Assembly: GCF_003254465.1 (NCBI RefSeq)
Contig: NZ_QDFI01000014.1
Location: 1-64,000 of the forward strand
Length of the DNA: 64,000 nucleotides
Direction of reading: 5' to 3'
Origin: Meridianimarinicoccus zhengii
GTDB lineage: Bacteria > Pseudomonadota > Alphaproteobacteria > Rhodobacterales > Rhodobacteraceae
Position 1 is the stretch's first letter. Every line of letters starts with the position of its first letter. A program made the translations under genes and the position numbers. The notes beneath the pieces were generated by a model that made no database searches, was not told the DNA's origin, and saw only the letters and a program-made list of their open reading frames with translations. This document shows, one piece after another, positions 8,072-15,913 of the stretch.

Positions 8072-9352
8072 ATGAAACGGACAATTCTGGGCGCGACCGC
8101 GCTGCTGCTGGCCGTCACGGGCGCAACCGCGCAGGAGGTCACGGTCGGGCGCTTCTTCGGCGATTGCGAGGACGCGGGCACCGACACCAAGGCCAGCGTG
8201 GGCGAGGCCTGCATCATCCAGTCGATCATCAACGCCGCAGATGCGGAGCTTGACGGCGTCACCGTGGAAACCCTGCCCACGGACTGGGGCAACTACTATG
8301 ACCAGATCAAGGCCGCCTATGCAGGCGGCACGCCGCCAGATGTCCATGTCATGCACCGCCACCGTGTACCCGAATTCGCCGGGATCGGGGCGCTTGCGGA
8401 TCTGACCGACGATCTGGAAAATGCAGGTATCGACCCGGCGGACTGGGAAGCATCCGCGCTGGAAGCGGTCAGCTACAATGGCCGCATTGTCGGCGTGCCG
8501 ATGGATTTCCACGCGAATCTCTGGCACGTCAACATGGACCTGATGGAGGCTGCCGGGCTGGTCGAGAACGGTGCACCGGTTCTGCCGTCCTCGCCCGAGG
8601 AACTTCTGGAACACGCGCAGGCCGTGAAGGATGCGACCGGGCAGGATTACCTTGCCGCCGATTTCGCGCAGTTCCCGCTGGGCGTGCGGATGGTGCTGGC
8701 ACTGATCTGGCAGCAGGGATCGAACGTGTTCGATGGCGATACCGCCACCATCGACACGCCCGAGGCCCGCAACGCCATCGCCGCGGTCACCCAACTCTTC
8801 GATGCGGGGCTTGCAAACCCGCAGCTGAACTATGCCGACAGCCAGCAGGCATTCCTGAACGGCGAAGCGGCGATCCTTGTGAACGGCACCTGGGTCGTGG
8901 ATTTCTACGCGTCCGAAGCCGCCAATCCCGAGACGGGCCTTAGCACCTACCATGCGGCCGATTTCCCGACGCTCTTCGCCGAAGGCGCGACCTGGGCGGA
9001 CAGCCACATGTGGGCGATCCCCTCGCCGCTGAAGGCGAACGATCCCGAAACCTATGCCGCCGCGCTGCAGGTGCTCGCGTTCATCAATGATCACAATATC
9101 GACTGGGCGCGCACCGGGCACATGGCCGTGCGCACCTCCGTGCTCGAAAGCGACGCATACGCCGCCTTGCCGCATCGCGACGAATACGCCGGCACCGCCG
9201 AAATCGCCCGCGACACGCCCCCTTCGGAACGCTACGGCGCCATCCAGGACGTGCTGAACCGAGAGTTGCAGGCGATCTGGCTGACCGGGAAATCGGTCGA
9301 TGGCGCCCTGTCCGATGCCGAACTGGACGTGCAGGACCTGCTCGACCGCTGA
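8072..9352 (+). CDS. Periplasmic sugar-binding protein of the CUT1 transporter
   Basis: 426 residues; family 1 extracellular solute-binding protein. A classical Sec signal peptide (MKRTILGATALLLAVTGATA) is predicted to be cut before Gln21. The mature chain shows SBP_bac_1 features: YAGGTPPDVHVMH, GRIVGVPMDFHANLWHVN, FLNGEAAILVNGTWVVDFY and MWAIPSPLKAN. A strong GGGAGG lies upstream. It delivers an unidentified sugar or oligosaccharide to the two permeases. Because a cytoplasmic glycoside hydrolase follows in the operon, an oligosaccharide or glycoside is the likelier cargo. Confidence 0.94.
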   Translation: MKRTILGATALLLAVTGATAQEVTVGRFFGDCEDAGTDTKASVGEACIIQSIINAADAELDGVTVETLPTDWGNYYDQIKAAYAGGTPPDVHVMHRHRVPEFAGIGALADLTDDLENAGIDPADWEASALEAVSYNGRIVGVPMDFHANLWHVNMDLMEAAGLVENGAPVLPSSPEELLEHAQAVKDATGQDYLAADFAQFPLGVRMVLALIWQQGSNVFDGDTATIDTPEARNAIAAVTQLFDAGLANPQLNYADSQQAFLNGEAAILVNGTWVVDFYASEAANPETGLSTYHAADFPTLFAEGATWADSHMWAIPSPLKANDPETYAAALQVLAFINDHNIDWARTGHMAVRTSVLESDAYAALPHRDEYAGTAEIARDTPPSERYGAIQDVLNRELQAIWLTGKSVDGALSDAELDVQDLLDR

Positions 9353-9362
9353 CTTCGTGACT

Positions 9363-9390
9363 GCGGCCCGTGCCTGACCGCGCGGGCCGC
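9363..9390 (+). other. Intergenic hairpin after the binding-protein gene
   Basis: Arms GCGGCCCG (9363-9370) and CGGGCCGC (9383-9390) form an 8-bp GC stem with a 12-base loop between the binding-protein and hydrolase genes. There is no T run. Such hairpins often protect the upstream mRNA or partly terminate, raising binding-protein output over the rest of the operon. That role is inferred. Confidence 0.55.
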
Positions 9391-9418
9391 ACCCGCCCGA
9401 ACGACCGAAAGCCAGACC

Positions 9419-10510
9419 ATGACACGCGACGCCCCTGCACGCTGGAGCACCGCACAGGCCAACGACTGGTGGAATGCCACCGGCTGGGTGTTCGGCTGCA
9501 ATTTCATCCCGTCGTCGGCGGTGAACTTCCTTGAAATGTGGATGGGCGCGAGCTTCGACCGCGACACCATCGCGCGCGAACTGGGATGGGCTGCTGATCT
9601 CGGAATGAATTCCATCCGCACGAACCTGCATTTCCTCGTATGGAAGCACGATCGCGACGGGCTGCTTGACCGGTTCGACTGGTTCCTGCGGACCGCTGCC
9701 GAGCGCGGCCTGACGGTCATGCCGGTGCTGTTCGACGATTGCGGGTTCGGCGGGGCGGAACCGGTATATGGCCCGCAGCCCGACCCCGTGCCCGGTATAC
9801 ATAATAGCCGCGCCGTCGCCTCGCCGGGGCGCGCGGCGGTGACGGATCGCACGCTCTGGCCCGATTTCCGCGCCTATGTTCAGGACATCCTTGGAGCCCA
9901 CCGCGACGATCCGCGCGTGCTGGCATGGGATCTGTACAACGAGCCGGGCAACCGGATGATCTTTCCCGCGCAGGGGGGCTACGCCGAACACGACCCGGCG
10001 ATGACGCCGCACAGCGTCGCGCTGATGGAGGACACGTTCGGCTGGGCCCGCGAACTTGCGCCGGTGCAGCCACTGACGGTGGCCGCGTGGCGCACGCCGA
10101 AACTGGGCCATGACGCGCCTGCCTTCGACGATCCGGTGGATCGTCGCGCGCTCGCGCTGTCGGATATCGTCACGTTTCACGCGTATTGCGACCTTGCGCA
10201 CGCACGGCGCTTCGCCGCGCAGCTTGCACCGCTCGGGCGCCCGATGCTGACGACCGAATGGATGGCGCGGACCATCTACAGCCGCATCGCGGACCAGTTG
10301 CCGTTCTACCGCGACCGGGGGATCGGGGCCTATAACTGGGGTCTCGTGCGGGGACGGACCCAGACGGACCAGCCATGGCCGCGGGAGCTTGAGGCGCTGC
10401 ACGGCCATGTCCATGCGCCCGACCTGTGGTTCCACGACCTGCTCTGGCCCGACGGGCGCGCCTATGACCCCGCCGAATGCGCGGTCATGGCCAGACTGAC
10501 CGACACGTAA
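9419..10510 (+). CDS. Cytoplasmic glycoside hydrolase (clan GH-A, GH5-like)
   Basis: 363-residue TIM-barrel hydrolase resembling GH5 or cellulase-like enzymes often annotated as beta-xylanase-like. The acid/base Glu is in DLYNEPGN (Glu175) and the nucleophile Glu in LTTEWMAR (Glu279), spaced as expected for clan GH-A. N-terminal barrel strands include FGCNFIPSSAVNF and LGMNSIRTNLHFL. There is no signal peptide, so it should act in the cytoplasm on the substrate brought in by the surrounding transporter. It sits between the binding protein and the ATPase. Substrate specificity cannot be read from the sequence. Confidence 0.85.
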   Translation: MTRDAPARWSTAQANDWWNATGWVFGCNFIPSSAVNFLEMWMGASFDRDTIARELGWAADLGMNSIRTNLHFLVWKHDRDGLLDRFDWFLRTAAERGLTVMPVLFDDCGFGGAEPVYGPQPDPVPGIHNSRAVASPGRAAVTDRTLWPDFRAYVQDILGAHRDDPRVLAWDLYNEPGNRMIFPAQGGYAEHDPAMTPHSVALMEDTFGWARELAPVQPLTVAAWRTPKLGHDAPAFDDPVDRRALALSDIVTFHAYCDLAHARRFAAQLAPLGRPMLTTEWMARTIYSRIADQLPFYRDRGIGAYNWGLVRGRTQTDQPWPRELEALHGHVHAPDLWFHDLLWPDGRAYDPAECAVMARLTDT

Positions 10511-10541
10511 GAAGCGCGAAAGATCGCGAAAGGGGGGAACA

Positions 10542-11600
10542 GTGTCCGGCGTCCAGCTTCAGAACATCACCAAGACATACGGCAATGTGCAGGTCATCCA
10601 CGGGATCGACCTGTCGATCTCAGACGGGGAATTCTGCGTTTTCGTGGGTCCGTCCGGCTGCGGGAAGTCCACGCTCATGCGGATGGTGGCCGGGCTAGAG
10701 AAAACCACCGGCGGCAGCATCAACATCGGGGGGCGCGAAGTCACGCGGCTCGACCCGTCCCAGCGCGGCGTGGCGATGGTGTTCCAGACCTACGCGCTTT
10801 ATCCGCACATGACCGTGGCCGAGAACATGGGCTTCGGGTTGAAGATGAATGGCATGCCGAAGGCGGAGGTCGCTGAAAAGGTGAACGAAGCCGCGCGTAT
10901 CTTGCAGCTCGAACCGCTGCTGGACCGCAAGCCCAAGGCCCTGTCCGGCGGGCAGCGCCAGCGCGTCGCCATCGGGCGGACCATCGTGCGCGGGCCCGAA
11001 GTGTTCCTCTTCGACGAGCCGCTGTCGAACCTCGACGCGGAACTGCGCGTGGACATGCGGGTCGAGATCGCCAAGCTGCACAAGCAGATCGGCGCGACGA
11101 TGATCTATGTCACCCACGACCAGGTGGAGGCGATGACGCTGGCGGACAAGATCGTCGTGCTGCGCGCGGGGCGGGTCGAACAGGTCGGTGCGCCGATGGA
11201 TCTTTATAACGATCCCGACAACCGCTTCGTCGCCGGGTTCATCGGGTCGCCCGCGATGAATTTCTTGAAGGGCCAGGTCGAAGACGGCGGGCTGGCCATA
11301 TCCGCGCTGGACTCGGCCCCAGCGACCGATCTTCGCCTGCCCGCGGATGGCACCGGAGTCGAATTCGGCCTCCGTCCGGAACACATGCGGGTCGATCCCG
11401 CGGGACGTGGCTTCCGGCTGGACCTCGTGGAGAAACTGGGCGGGGTGTCCTATGCCTATCTGGAGGCCCGAACCGGCGAGCGGCTTGTCGTGGCCGAGAG
11501 CGGAGAGTCCGATCTTGTCGACGACATGGAGGTGGGCCTGTCCTTCGATCCGGCTCAGGCCTTTCTGTTCGACGCGCAAACGGGAAAACGCATCCGCTGA
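10542..11600 (+). CDS. ABC transporter ATPase, UgpC/MalK-type
   Basis: 352 residues, starting at a GTG at 10542 behind AGGGGGG. Walker A is GPSGCGKST, the signature is [13 protein letters not shown], Walker B is VFLFDEPLSNLD, and the H-loop is THDQVEAM. The C-terminal 110 residues form the MalK-type TOBE/OB regulatory domain (FGLRPEHMRV, LGGVSYAYLEA). It energises the permeases encoded upstream and is the last gene of the operon. MalK/UgpC-like ATPases can serve several CUT1 systems, so it might also power others that lack their own ATPase. Confidence 0.95.
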   Translation: MSGVQLQNITKTYGNVQVIHGIDLSISDGEFCVFVGPSGCGKSTLMRMVAGLEKTTGGSINIGGREVTRLDPSQRGVAMVFQTYALYPHMTVAENMGFGLKMNGMPKAEVAEKVNEAARILQLEPLLDRKPKALSGGQRQRVAIGRTIVRGPEVFLFDEPLSNLDAELRVDMRVEIAKLHKQIGATMIYVTHDQVEAMTLADKIVVLRAGRVEQVGAPMDLYNDPDNRFVAGFIGSPAMNFLKGQVEDGGLAISALDSAPATDLRLPADGTGVEFGLRPEHMRVDPAGRGFRLDLVEKLGGVSYAYLEARTGERLVVAESGESDLVDDMEVGLSFDPAQAFLFDAQTGKRIR

Positions 11601-11852
11601 CCGGTGGGTGCGGGCTGCTCATGGGTCGATCCGGAACCTTGTCCGGAAGGAACGGCAGTACGACGAGACCGAGGACTGTCGAGCCCGACAACTTGACGTT
11701 GGCAATGCCATTCCTGCGGCTGGTGCGGTCGCGGCATGCTGCCGTGCCCAAGGGCCCAGCCGGTCATTGCGTCGACACCAAAGGTGAGATCCGGTTCCAT
11801 GGCCCCCTCGGCCAAAATGCGCGCATTCCGCGCGCAGGCCTGAGCGGGGGGT
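11601..11852. other. Intergenic stretch between the sugar operon and ffs
   Basis: About 250 bases with no supported gene. A 103-codon minus-strand frame (11555-11866) and short plus-strand frames cross it, but all lack a ribosome site, overlap ATPase coding sequence or the SRP RNA, and show no recognisable domain. No T-run terminator for the sugar operon is visible. Confidence 0.4.
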
Positions 11853-11946
11853 GAGAGGCTGGACAACGACCCAAGCGGGGCTCGTTACGGCTGCTTCCTT
11901 CCGGACCTGACCGGGTTGGCGAGGCGCCTGCCCGCGCCAACCTCTC
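11853..11946 (-). ncRNA. ffs: Signal recognition particle RNA (4.5S, small type)
   Basis: The minus strand reads GGTCAGGTCCGGAAGGAAGC followed by AGCC, the invariant apical loop of bacterial SRP RNA that binds Ffh and FtsY. It is enclosed by a long hairpin: GAGAGG at the 5' end (11946-11941) pairs with CCTCTC at the 3' end (11858-11853), and GGTTGGC pairs across an internal loop. At about 94 nt it has the expected size for the Alu-less form. The exact ends are estimated from pairing. It lies between the sugar operon and ohrR and acts in co-translational membrane targeting. Confidence 0.92.
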
Positions 11947-11953
11947 GATGGTT

Positions 11954-11982
11954 TAGGTAAGGCAAGCGGCGACCGTCCGCAA
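11954..11982 (-). promoter_or_regulatory. Possible ffs promoter
   Basis: Reading the minus strand, TTGCGG (11982-11977), a 17-base spacer and TACCTA (11959-11954) place a start about 8 bases downstream, at the 5' end of the SRP RNA. The same TTGCGG with 17-base spacing precedes the tRNA-Arg gene at 54503. The -10 match is poor, so this rests mainly on position. Confidence 0.35.
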
Positions 11983-11989
11983 GGGGGGG

Positions 11990-12418
11990 TCAGGCCCGGC
12001 GCAGCGTATCGCGCAAGGCGAAGACGGTATCGCGCAGGGCCGCGATCTCGGACTGGGAAAGACCGGCGCGGTCGGCGATGCAGCCCGGTACATGGGCGGC
12101 GCGGTCCCGCATGGCGGTTCCTGCATCGGTCAGTGTCACCAGGACGCGCCGCTCGTCGCGTTCGCTGCGATGACGCGCCACGAGGCCCATCGCTTCGAGA
12201 CGTTTGACCAGCGGTGTCAGCGTGCTCGATTCAAGTTGCAGGATGTGCCCGATGGTGCCCATGCTTTGTGACCCCGGTGACGACCAGAGCGCGCTGAGCA
12301 CGAGATACTGGGGGTAGGTCAGGCCAAGTTCCGCCAGCAGCGGCGCATAGGCGGACTGCATCGCATGGGTTGCGGAATAGAGGGCGAAGCACAGCATGTC
12401 GGATGGCGGCAGGGTCAT
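11990..12418 (-). CDS. ohrR: Organic hydroperoxide-sensing repressor OhrR (MarR family)
   Basis: 142-residue MarR-type winged-helix repressor. The reactive Cys of the OhrR subfamily is present at residue 10 in MLCFALYSATHAM; its oxidation by organic peroxide releases DNA. Tyr and Leu of LTYPQYLVL and the recognition helix LESSTLTPLVKRLEAMGLV are typical, as is the RSERDERRVLVTLT wing. It is divergent from ohr (105 bases between starts), the standard arrangement for peroxide-inducible ohr. Only one conserved Cys is seen, consistent with either a one-Cys or mixed-disulfide mechanism. Confidence 0.93.
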   Translation of the reverse strand: MTLPPSDMLCFALYSATHAMQSAYAPLLAELGLTYPQYLVLSALWSSPGSQSMGTIGHILQLESSTLTPLVKRLEAMGLVARHRSERDERRVLVTLTDAGTAMRDRAAHVPGCIADRAGLSQSEIAALRDTVFALRDTLRRA

Positions 12419-12431
12419 CCCCGATTATTAG

Positions 12432-12507
12432 ATCGCGCGCGATTTTATTGCAAGCGATTGACCGAGGCCGGACAGCAGGTTACCCATCCGACACGATCTG
12501 ATTGCAA
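12432..12507 (+). promoter_or_regulatory. ohrR-ohr intergenic operator candidates
   Basis: The divergent promoter region holds a perfect 12-bp palindrome, ATCGCGCGCGAT (12432-12443), in an AT-rich context (TTAG before, TTTA after). It also holds two direct copies of ATTGCAA (12447-12453 and 12501-12507). Either could be the OhrR binding site; the palindrome is closest to the ohrR start and would also give autoregulation. Assignment is inference. Confidence 0.45.
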
Positions 12508-12523
12508 ACGAAGGGAGCGGACG

Positions 12524-12952
12524 ATGAGCGTCGATACGAAATACTGGACGGAGGCCCATGCGAGTGGCGGCGGGCGCGATGGCGTCGCGAAGCTGGCCTC
12601 GGGGATGTTGACCGCCACGATGGTGCCGCCGAAGGAACTGGGCGGGTCCGGCGCCGGGCACAACCCGGAAGAGCTGTTCGCGGTGGGGTATGCGGCCTGC
12701 TACCTTGGCGCGATGCGGCACGCGGCGCAAAGCGAGAAGCTGGGCGAGGTGCCGTCCGACGCCACCGTGAAGGCCCATGTGGGCATCGGTCCGCGCGACG
12801 ATGGCGGCTTCGGGCTGAAGGTGAAGCTGGAGGTGTCGCTGCCGGGCGTGGACAAGGCGACCGCCGAGACGATCACCGAGCGGGGGCATTTCATCTGCCC
12901 CTATTCCAACGCGACCAAGGGCAATATCGAGGTCGAGACGGTTCTCGTCTGA
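12524..12952 (+). CDS. ohr: Organic hydroperoxide resistance protein Ohr
   Basis: 142-residue cytoplasmic thiol peroxidase of the OsmC/Ohr family that reduces organic hydroperoxides. The peroxidatic Cys59 lies in GYAACYLGAM and the resolving Cys125 in HFICPYSNAT, both in the Ohr (not OsmC) contexts. The N-terminal segment HASGGGRDG and the NPEELFAVGYAAC helix are diagnostic. The start at 12524 follows AAGGGAGCG. Expression is expected to be induced when the divergently encoded OhrR is oxidised. Confidence 0.96.
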   Translation: MSVDTKYWTEAHASGGGRDGVAKLASGMLTATMVPPKELGGSGAGHNPEELFAVGYAACYLGAMRHAAQSEKLGEVPSDATVKAHVGIGPRDDGGFGLKVKLEVSLPGVDKATAETITERGHFICPYSNATKGNIEVETVLV

Positions 12953-12973
12953 TCGCGCCGCCCGGGTGTGGCA

Positions 12974-13065
12974 GGAGACGCCGGGTCAAGCCCGGCGCGG
13001 CGCAGGTCTGTTGCCCCGACAGTACCGCCTGGGATATGGTGCGCCGGGCTTGACCCGGCGCCTCC
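12974..13065. repeat. Large intergenic inverted repeat (GGGTCAAGCCCGG type)
   Basis: Two 25-base arms (12974-12998 and 13041-13065) are inverted copies with one mismatch, separated by 42 bases. Each arm itself contains CCGGGTCAAGCCCGG or its complement, an internal near-palindrome. The element fills the gap between the convergent ohr and permease genes, so it may act as a bidirectional terminator or be a copy of a dispersed intergenic repeat. Only this one copy was noticed in the window. Confidence 0.75.
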
Positions 13066-13073
13066 CCCGGGCT

Positions 13074-13838
13074 TCATGTCAGGCTGCGTTCGGCCCAGCC
13101 CGCGAAAGTCTTTTCCAGCGCCACCACGATGTAATAAAGCACGATCCCCAGCACCGCGAGGGCGATCAGGACCGCGAACATCAGCGGGTAGTCCGAACTG
13201 ATCTTGCCGCTGTCGAAGAGCGCGCCCAAGCCCCGGCCATGGGGGGAAATGATCTCCATCAGGTTGGTGCCGATGAAGGCCAGCGTGACCGCGACCTTCA
13301 GCGCGCCGAAGAACTCTGGCAGCGTCTTGGGCAGGGCGATCTTCCAAAACACGGTCATCTGGGATGCCCCAAGGCTGCGCAGGATGTCGCGGTACTCCGG
13401 CTCCAGCGTGCTCAGCCCGATCGACACGGACACGGCGATGGGGAAAAATGAGATCATGAACGCCACGAGAATCGTGTTCATGTCATGCTGGCCCACGAAC
13501 ATCAGCGCGAGGATCGGCACCACGGTCGCCTTTGGGATGGCGTTGAAGCCCACGAGCAGCGGGTAAAGCCCGTCACGCACCGTGCGCGAAAAGCCCATGA
13601 CCATGCCGATAGCGACCCCCACGACGATGGCGAGCGCGAGGCCGGCGACCGTGCGCCAGAGAGTCTGCCAGCCGTATTCGACAAAGAGCCAGCGGAATTT
13701 CCAGAACGCGGGCCACAGGTCGCTGGGCGCGGCCATCTTGTAGGTCGGCCAGCCGTTGACCCAGACCAGCCACTCCCAGCCCGCGAGGAACAGCGCCATG
13801 GCAACGAGCGGCACGGCGATCTTGCGCACCCGGTTCAT
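13074..13838 (-). CDS. NitT/TauT-family ABC transporter permease
   Basis: 254-residue inner-membrane permease of the nitrate/sulfonate/taurine/pyrimidine family. An N-terminal membrane segment (AVPLVAMALFLAGWEWLVW) is followed by a BPD_transp_1 core with TM helices around LALAIVVGVAIGMVMG and ALIALAVLGIVLYYIVVAL. The coupling region reads RDILRSLGASQMTVFWKIALPKTLP. Its start overlaps the end of the ATPase gene by four bases. It is the last of three genes (binding protein, ATPase, permease). The substrate is not decided by the sequence. Confidence 0.92.
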   Translation of the reverse strand: MNRVRKIAVPLVAMALFLAGWEWLVWVNGWPTYKMAAPSDLWPAFWKFRWLFVEYGWQTLWRTVAGLALAIVVGVAIGMVMGFSRTVRDGLYPLLVGFNAIPKATVVPILALMFVGQHDMNTILVAFMISFFPIAVSVSIGLSTLEPEYRDILRSLGASQMTVFWKIALPKTLPEFFGALKVAVTLAFIGTNLMEIISPHGRGLGALFDSGKISSDYPLMFAVLIALAVLGIVLYYIVVALEKTFAGWAERSLT

Positions 13839-14650
13839 TGCGCGGCCTGCGCGGTCGCCTCGGCGGGTGCGCGACCCTGGGCGACCTGTATCTGCTGGCG
13901 CAGCGTGGCGAGCATCTCGGTCGCGGTCGACCCATAAAGATCGTCGAGTGTCCGGTCACGGGGCAGGGCGTTCTCCATCACGTATTGCGACCGCGCCGGG
14001 CGGCCCGACAACACCACGATGCTGTCGGCGAGAAACACGCTTTCGCGCAGGTCGTGTGTGATGAGCACGGCGGTGAATTTTTCCTCGACCCGCAGTCGTG
14101 CCATGGTCTGCCACAGGTCTTCGCGGGTGAACGCGTCGAGCGCACCGAAGGGCTCGTCGAGGATCAGCACCTCGGGCCGGTGGACGAGCGCCCGACACAG
14201 CGAAGCACGCTGGCGCATGCCGCCGGACAGTTCAGAGGGGCGCTTGTCCTCGAACCCTTCCAGCCCCACCAGAGCCAGCAGGTCGCGGGCGCGCGCCTCC
14301 TGATCGGACTTAGACTTGCGTTGCCCGACGATCTCCAGCGGCAGCATCACGTTGCGCAGGATCGTGCGCCATTCCAGCAGCACCGGGTTCTGGAAGGCCA
14401 TGCCGACCGTCGGGCGGGGCGATGTGACCATCTTGCCGCCCAGCCAGACCTGTCCTTCGTCGGGCCGCATCAACCCGGCGATCAACCGCGTCAGCGTGGA
14501 CTTGCCGCAACCCGAAGGGCCGACCACGGCGGTAAAGCTGCCCTCGGCCATCCTGATCGAAAGATTGTCGAGCACCGGCAGGGGGCCCGCATCGGTCCGG
14601 TAGGCATGGGTGATCTCGCGCAATTCGATATGCGCCGGTGTATAGGTCAT
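13835..14650 (-). CDS. NitT/TauT-family ABC transporter ATPase
   Basis: 271 residues. Walker A is GPSGCGKST, the signature is LSGGMRQRASLCRAL, Walker B is VLILDEPFGALD and the H-loop is THDLRESVFLAD, the arrangement typical of SsuB/TauB/ThiZ-like ATPases. The C-terminal tail (about 60 residues, RTLDDLYGSTATEMLATLRQQIQVA) is longer than the minimum. It lies 47 bases after the binding-protein gene and overlaps the permease start, so the three genes form one minus-strand operon. Confidence 0.94.
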   Translation of the reverse strand: MTYTPAHIELREITHAYRTDAGPLPVLDNLSIRMAEGSFTAVVGPSGCGKSTLTRLIAGLMRPDEGQVWLGGKMVTSPRPTVGMAFQNPVLLEWRTILRNVMLPLEIVGQRKSKSDQEARARDLLALVGLEGFEDKRPSELSGGMRQRASLCRALVHRPEVLILDEPFGALDAFTREDLWQTMARLRVEEKFTAVLITHDLRESVFLADSIVVLSGRPARSQYVMENALPRDRTLDDLYGSTATEMLATLRQQIQVAQGRAPAEATAQAAQ

Positions 14651-14697
14651 TGTGGCCCGGTGGTTTCGGGGGGCGGGCGCATGGCCCGCCCCGGAGG

Positions 14698-15717
14698 TCA
14701 GTTCAGCGCGACGCCGCCTTCGGGCAGATAGGCATCGGTGAAATAGAGCGCGGCATCCGGTTCGTTCTGGAACTCATAGGTCTCCTTGATCTGTTCGAGC
14801 GCGCGGGCCATGCGGTCCGGGTCGATGCCGCCCATGCCGTTTTCAAGCACATAGGGCGTGACCACGTTGGCCTCGAGCGCGAGTTGCAGCCGCCGGGTTT
14901 CCAGCGCCGCGTCGCCCGCCGGGTTGCGCTCCAGCAATTGCGCGACCGCGGCCTCCGGATCGGCGATCGCGTCCTTCCAGCCCTGGCCCACGGCGGCGAC
15001 GAAGCCGCGCACGGCGTCGGGGTTCTCGGCCGCGAAATCCGTGTTCACGATAATCGCATTGCCGTAAAGGTCCAGCCCGTGATCCGCCATCAGGATCGTC
15101 GAGATATCGTCCTCCGGCACGCCGAGCCGCACGAGGTTCAGGTAGCTGGAAAAGTTGAAACCCGTGACGGCATCGACCTGCCCTTCAGCCAGCATCGGTT
15201 CGCGTGTCGGAAAGCCCACGGGTTCCACCGTGATCTTCGACATGTCGAGATCGTTGGCCGACGCGAAGGGGGCGAACTGCGCCCATGCGCCATCCGGCGG
15301 TGGTGCGCCGAGGATCCGGCCTTCGAGATCCTTGGGAGCCTCCACGCCCAGGCTGCGGCGGCCCACGACCGCGAAGGGGGGCTTGTCATAGGTCATCATG
15401 ATGGCGATGATCGGTGCGCCCGGATTCTGGTCGAGAAATTTCACAAGGCTGTTGATATCGGCAAATCCCAGCGGATAGGCGCCCGTGGCGACCTTCGGGA
15501 TCGCGTCGAGCGAGCCCTGGCCCGCCGTGACCGTCACTTCCAGCCCTTCCGCCGCGAAATGGCCGTTGTCGATGGCCGCGAAATAGGGCGCGGCCGGGCC
15601 TTCGAATTTCCAGTCGAGGGCAAAGTCGATGCTGGTCTGGGCGCCGGCAGGCGCTGTCGCCAGACCTGCAAGCAATCCGGCGGCCAGAGCCAGTGCGCCA
15701 AGTGCACGGTGGAACAT
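14698..15717 (-). CDS. NMT1/THI5-like periplasmic substrate-binding protein
   Basis: 339 residues. A signal peptide (MFHRALGALALAAGLLAGL, AGAQ cut) precedes an NMT1/SsuA-type fold starting IDFALDWKFEGPAAPYFAAIDNGHF. That opening, with DW and the YFAAIDNGHF helix, is common in binding proteins for pyrimidine thiamine precursors and for aromatic or sulfonate compounds. I prefer the ATG at 15717, with AAAGGA upstream, over an in-frame ATG at 15735. No TPP riboswitch is apparent upstream, so a thiamine-precursor (ThiY) role is possible but unsupported. Confidence 0.88.
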   Translation of the reverse strand: MFHRALGALALAAGLLAGLATAPAGAQTSIDFALDWKFEGPAAPYFAAIDNGHFAAEGLEVTVTAGQGSLDAIPKVATGAYPLGFADINSLVKFLDQNPGAPIIAIMMTYDKPPFAVVGRRSLGVEAPKDLEGRILGAPPPDGAWAQFAPFASANDLDMSKITVEPVGFPTREPMLAEGQVDAVTGFNFSSYLNLVRLGVPEDDISTILMADHGLDLYGNAIIVNTDFAAENPDAVRGFVAAVGQGWKDAIADPEAAVAQLLERNPAGDAALETRRLQLALEANVVTPYVLENGMGGIDPDRMARALEQIKETYEFQNEPDAALYFTDAYLPEGGVALN

Positions 15718-15913
15718 GAGTGCTGATCCTTTCATCGGGTTCGGTCTGCGGTGACCTTCGTGTCTGTCGCTGTCTGCGCCGACCGTATCGGCGGATGCGG
15801 CCCGCGCCAGATACCCGGCGCCCACGCTGCGCGCGAAACGATGGACATACCAGCATTCGACCATTTTCGCGTCAAGTGCGCCATGTTTTTGTGCAGTGCT
15901 GAATCGAGCGGTA

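Noticed and set aside
11555-11866. 103-codon minus-strand frame between the sugar ATPase gene and ffs
   Set aside because: Overlaps the ATPase gene's end and the SRP RNA, has no ribosome site, and shows no domain or clear transposase match.
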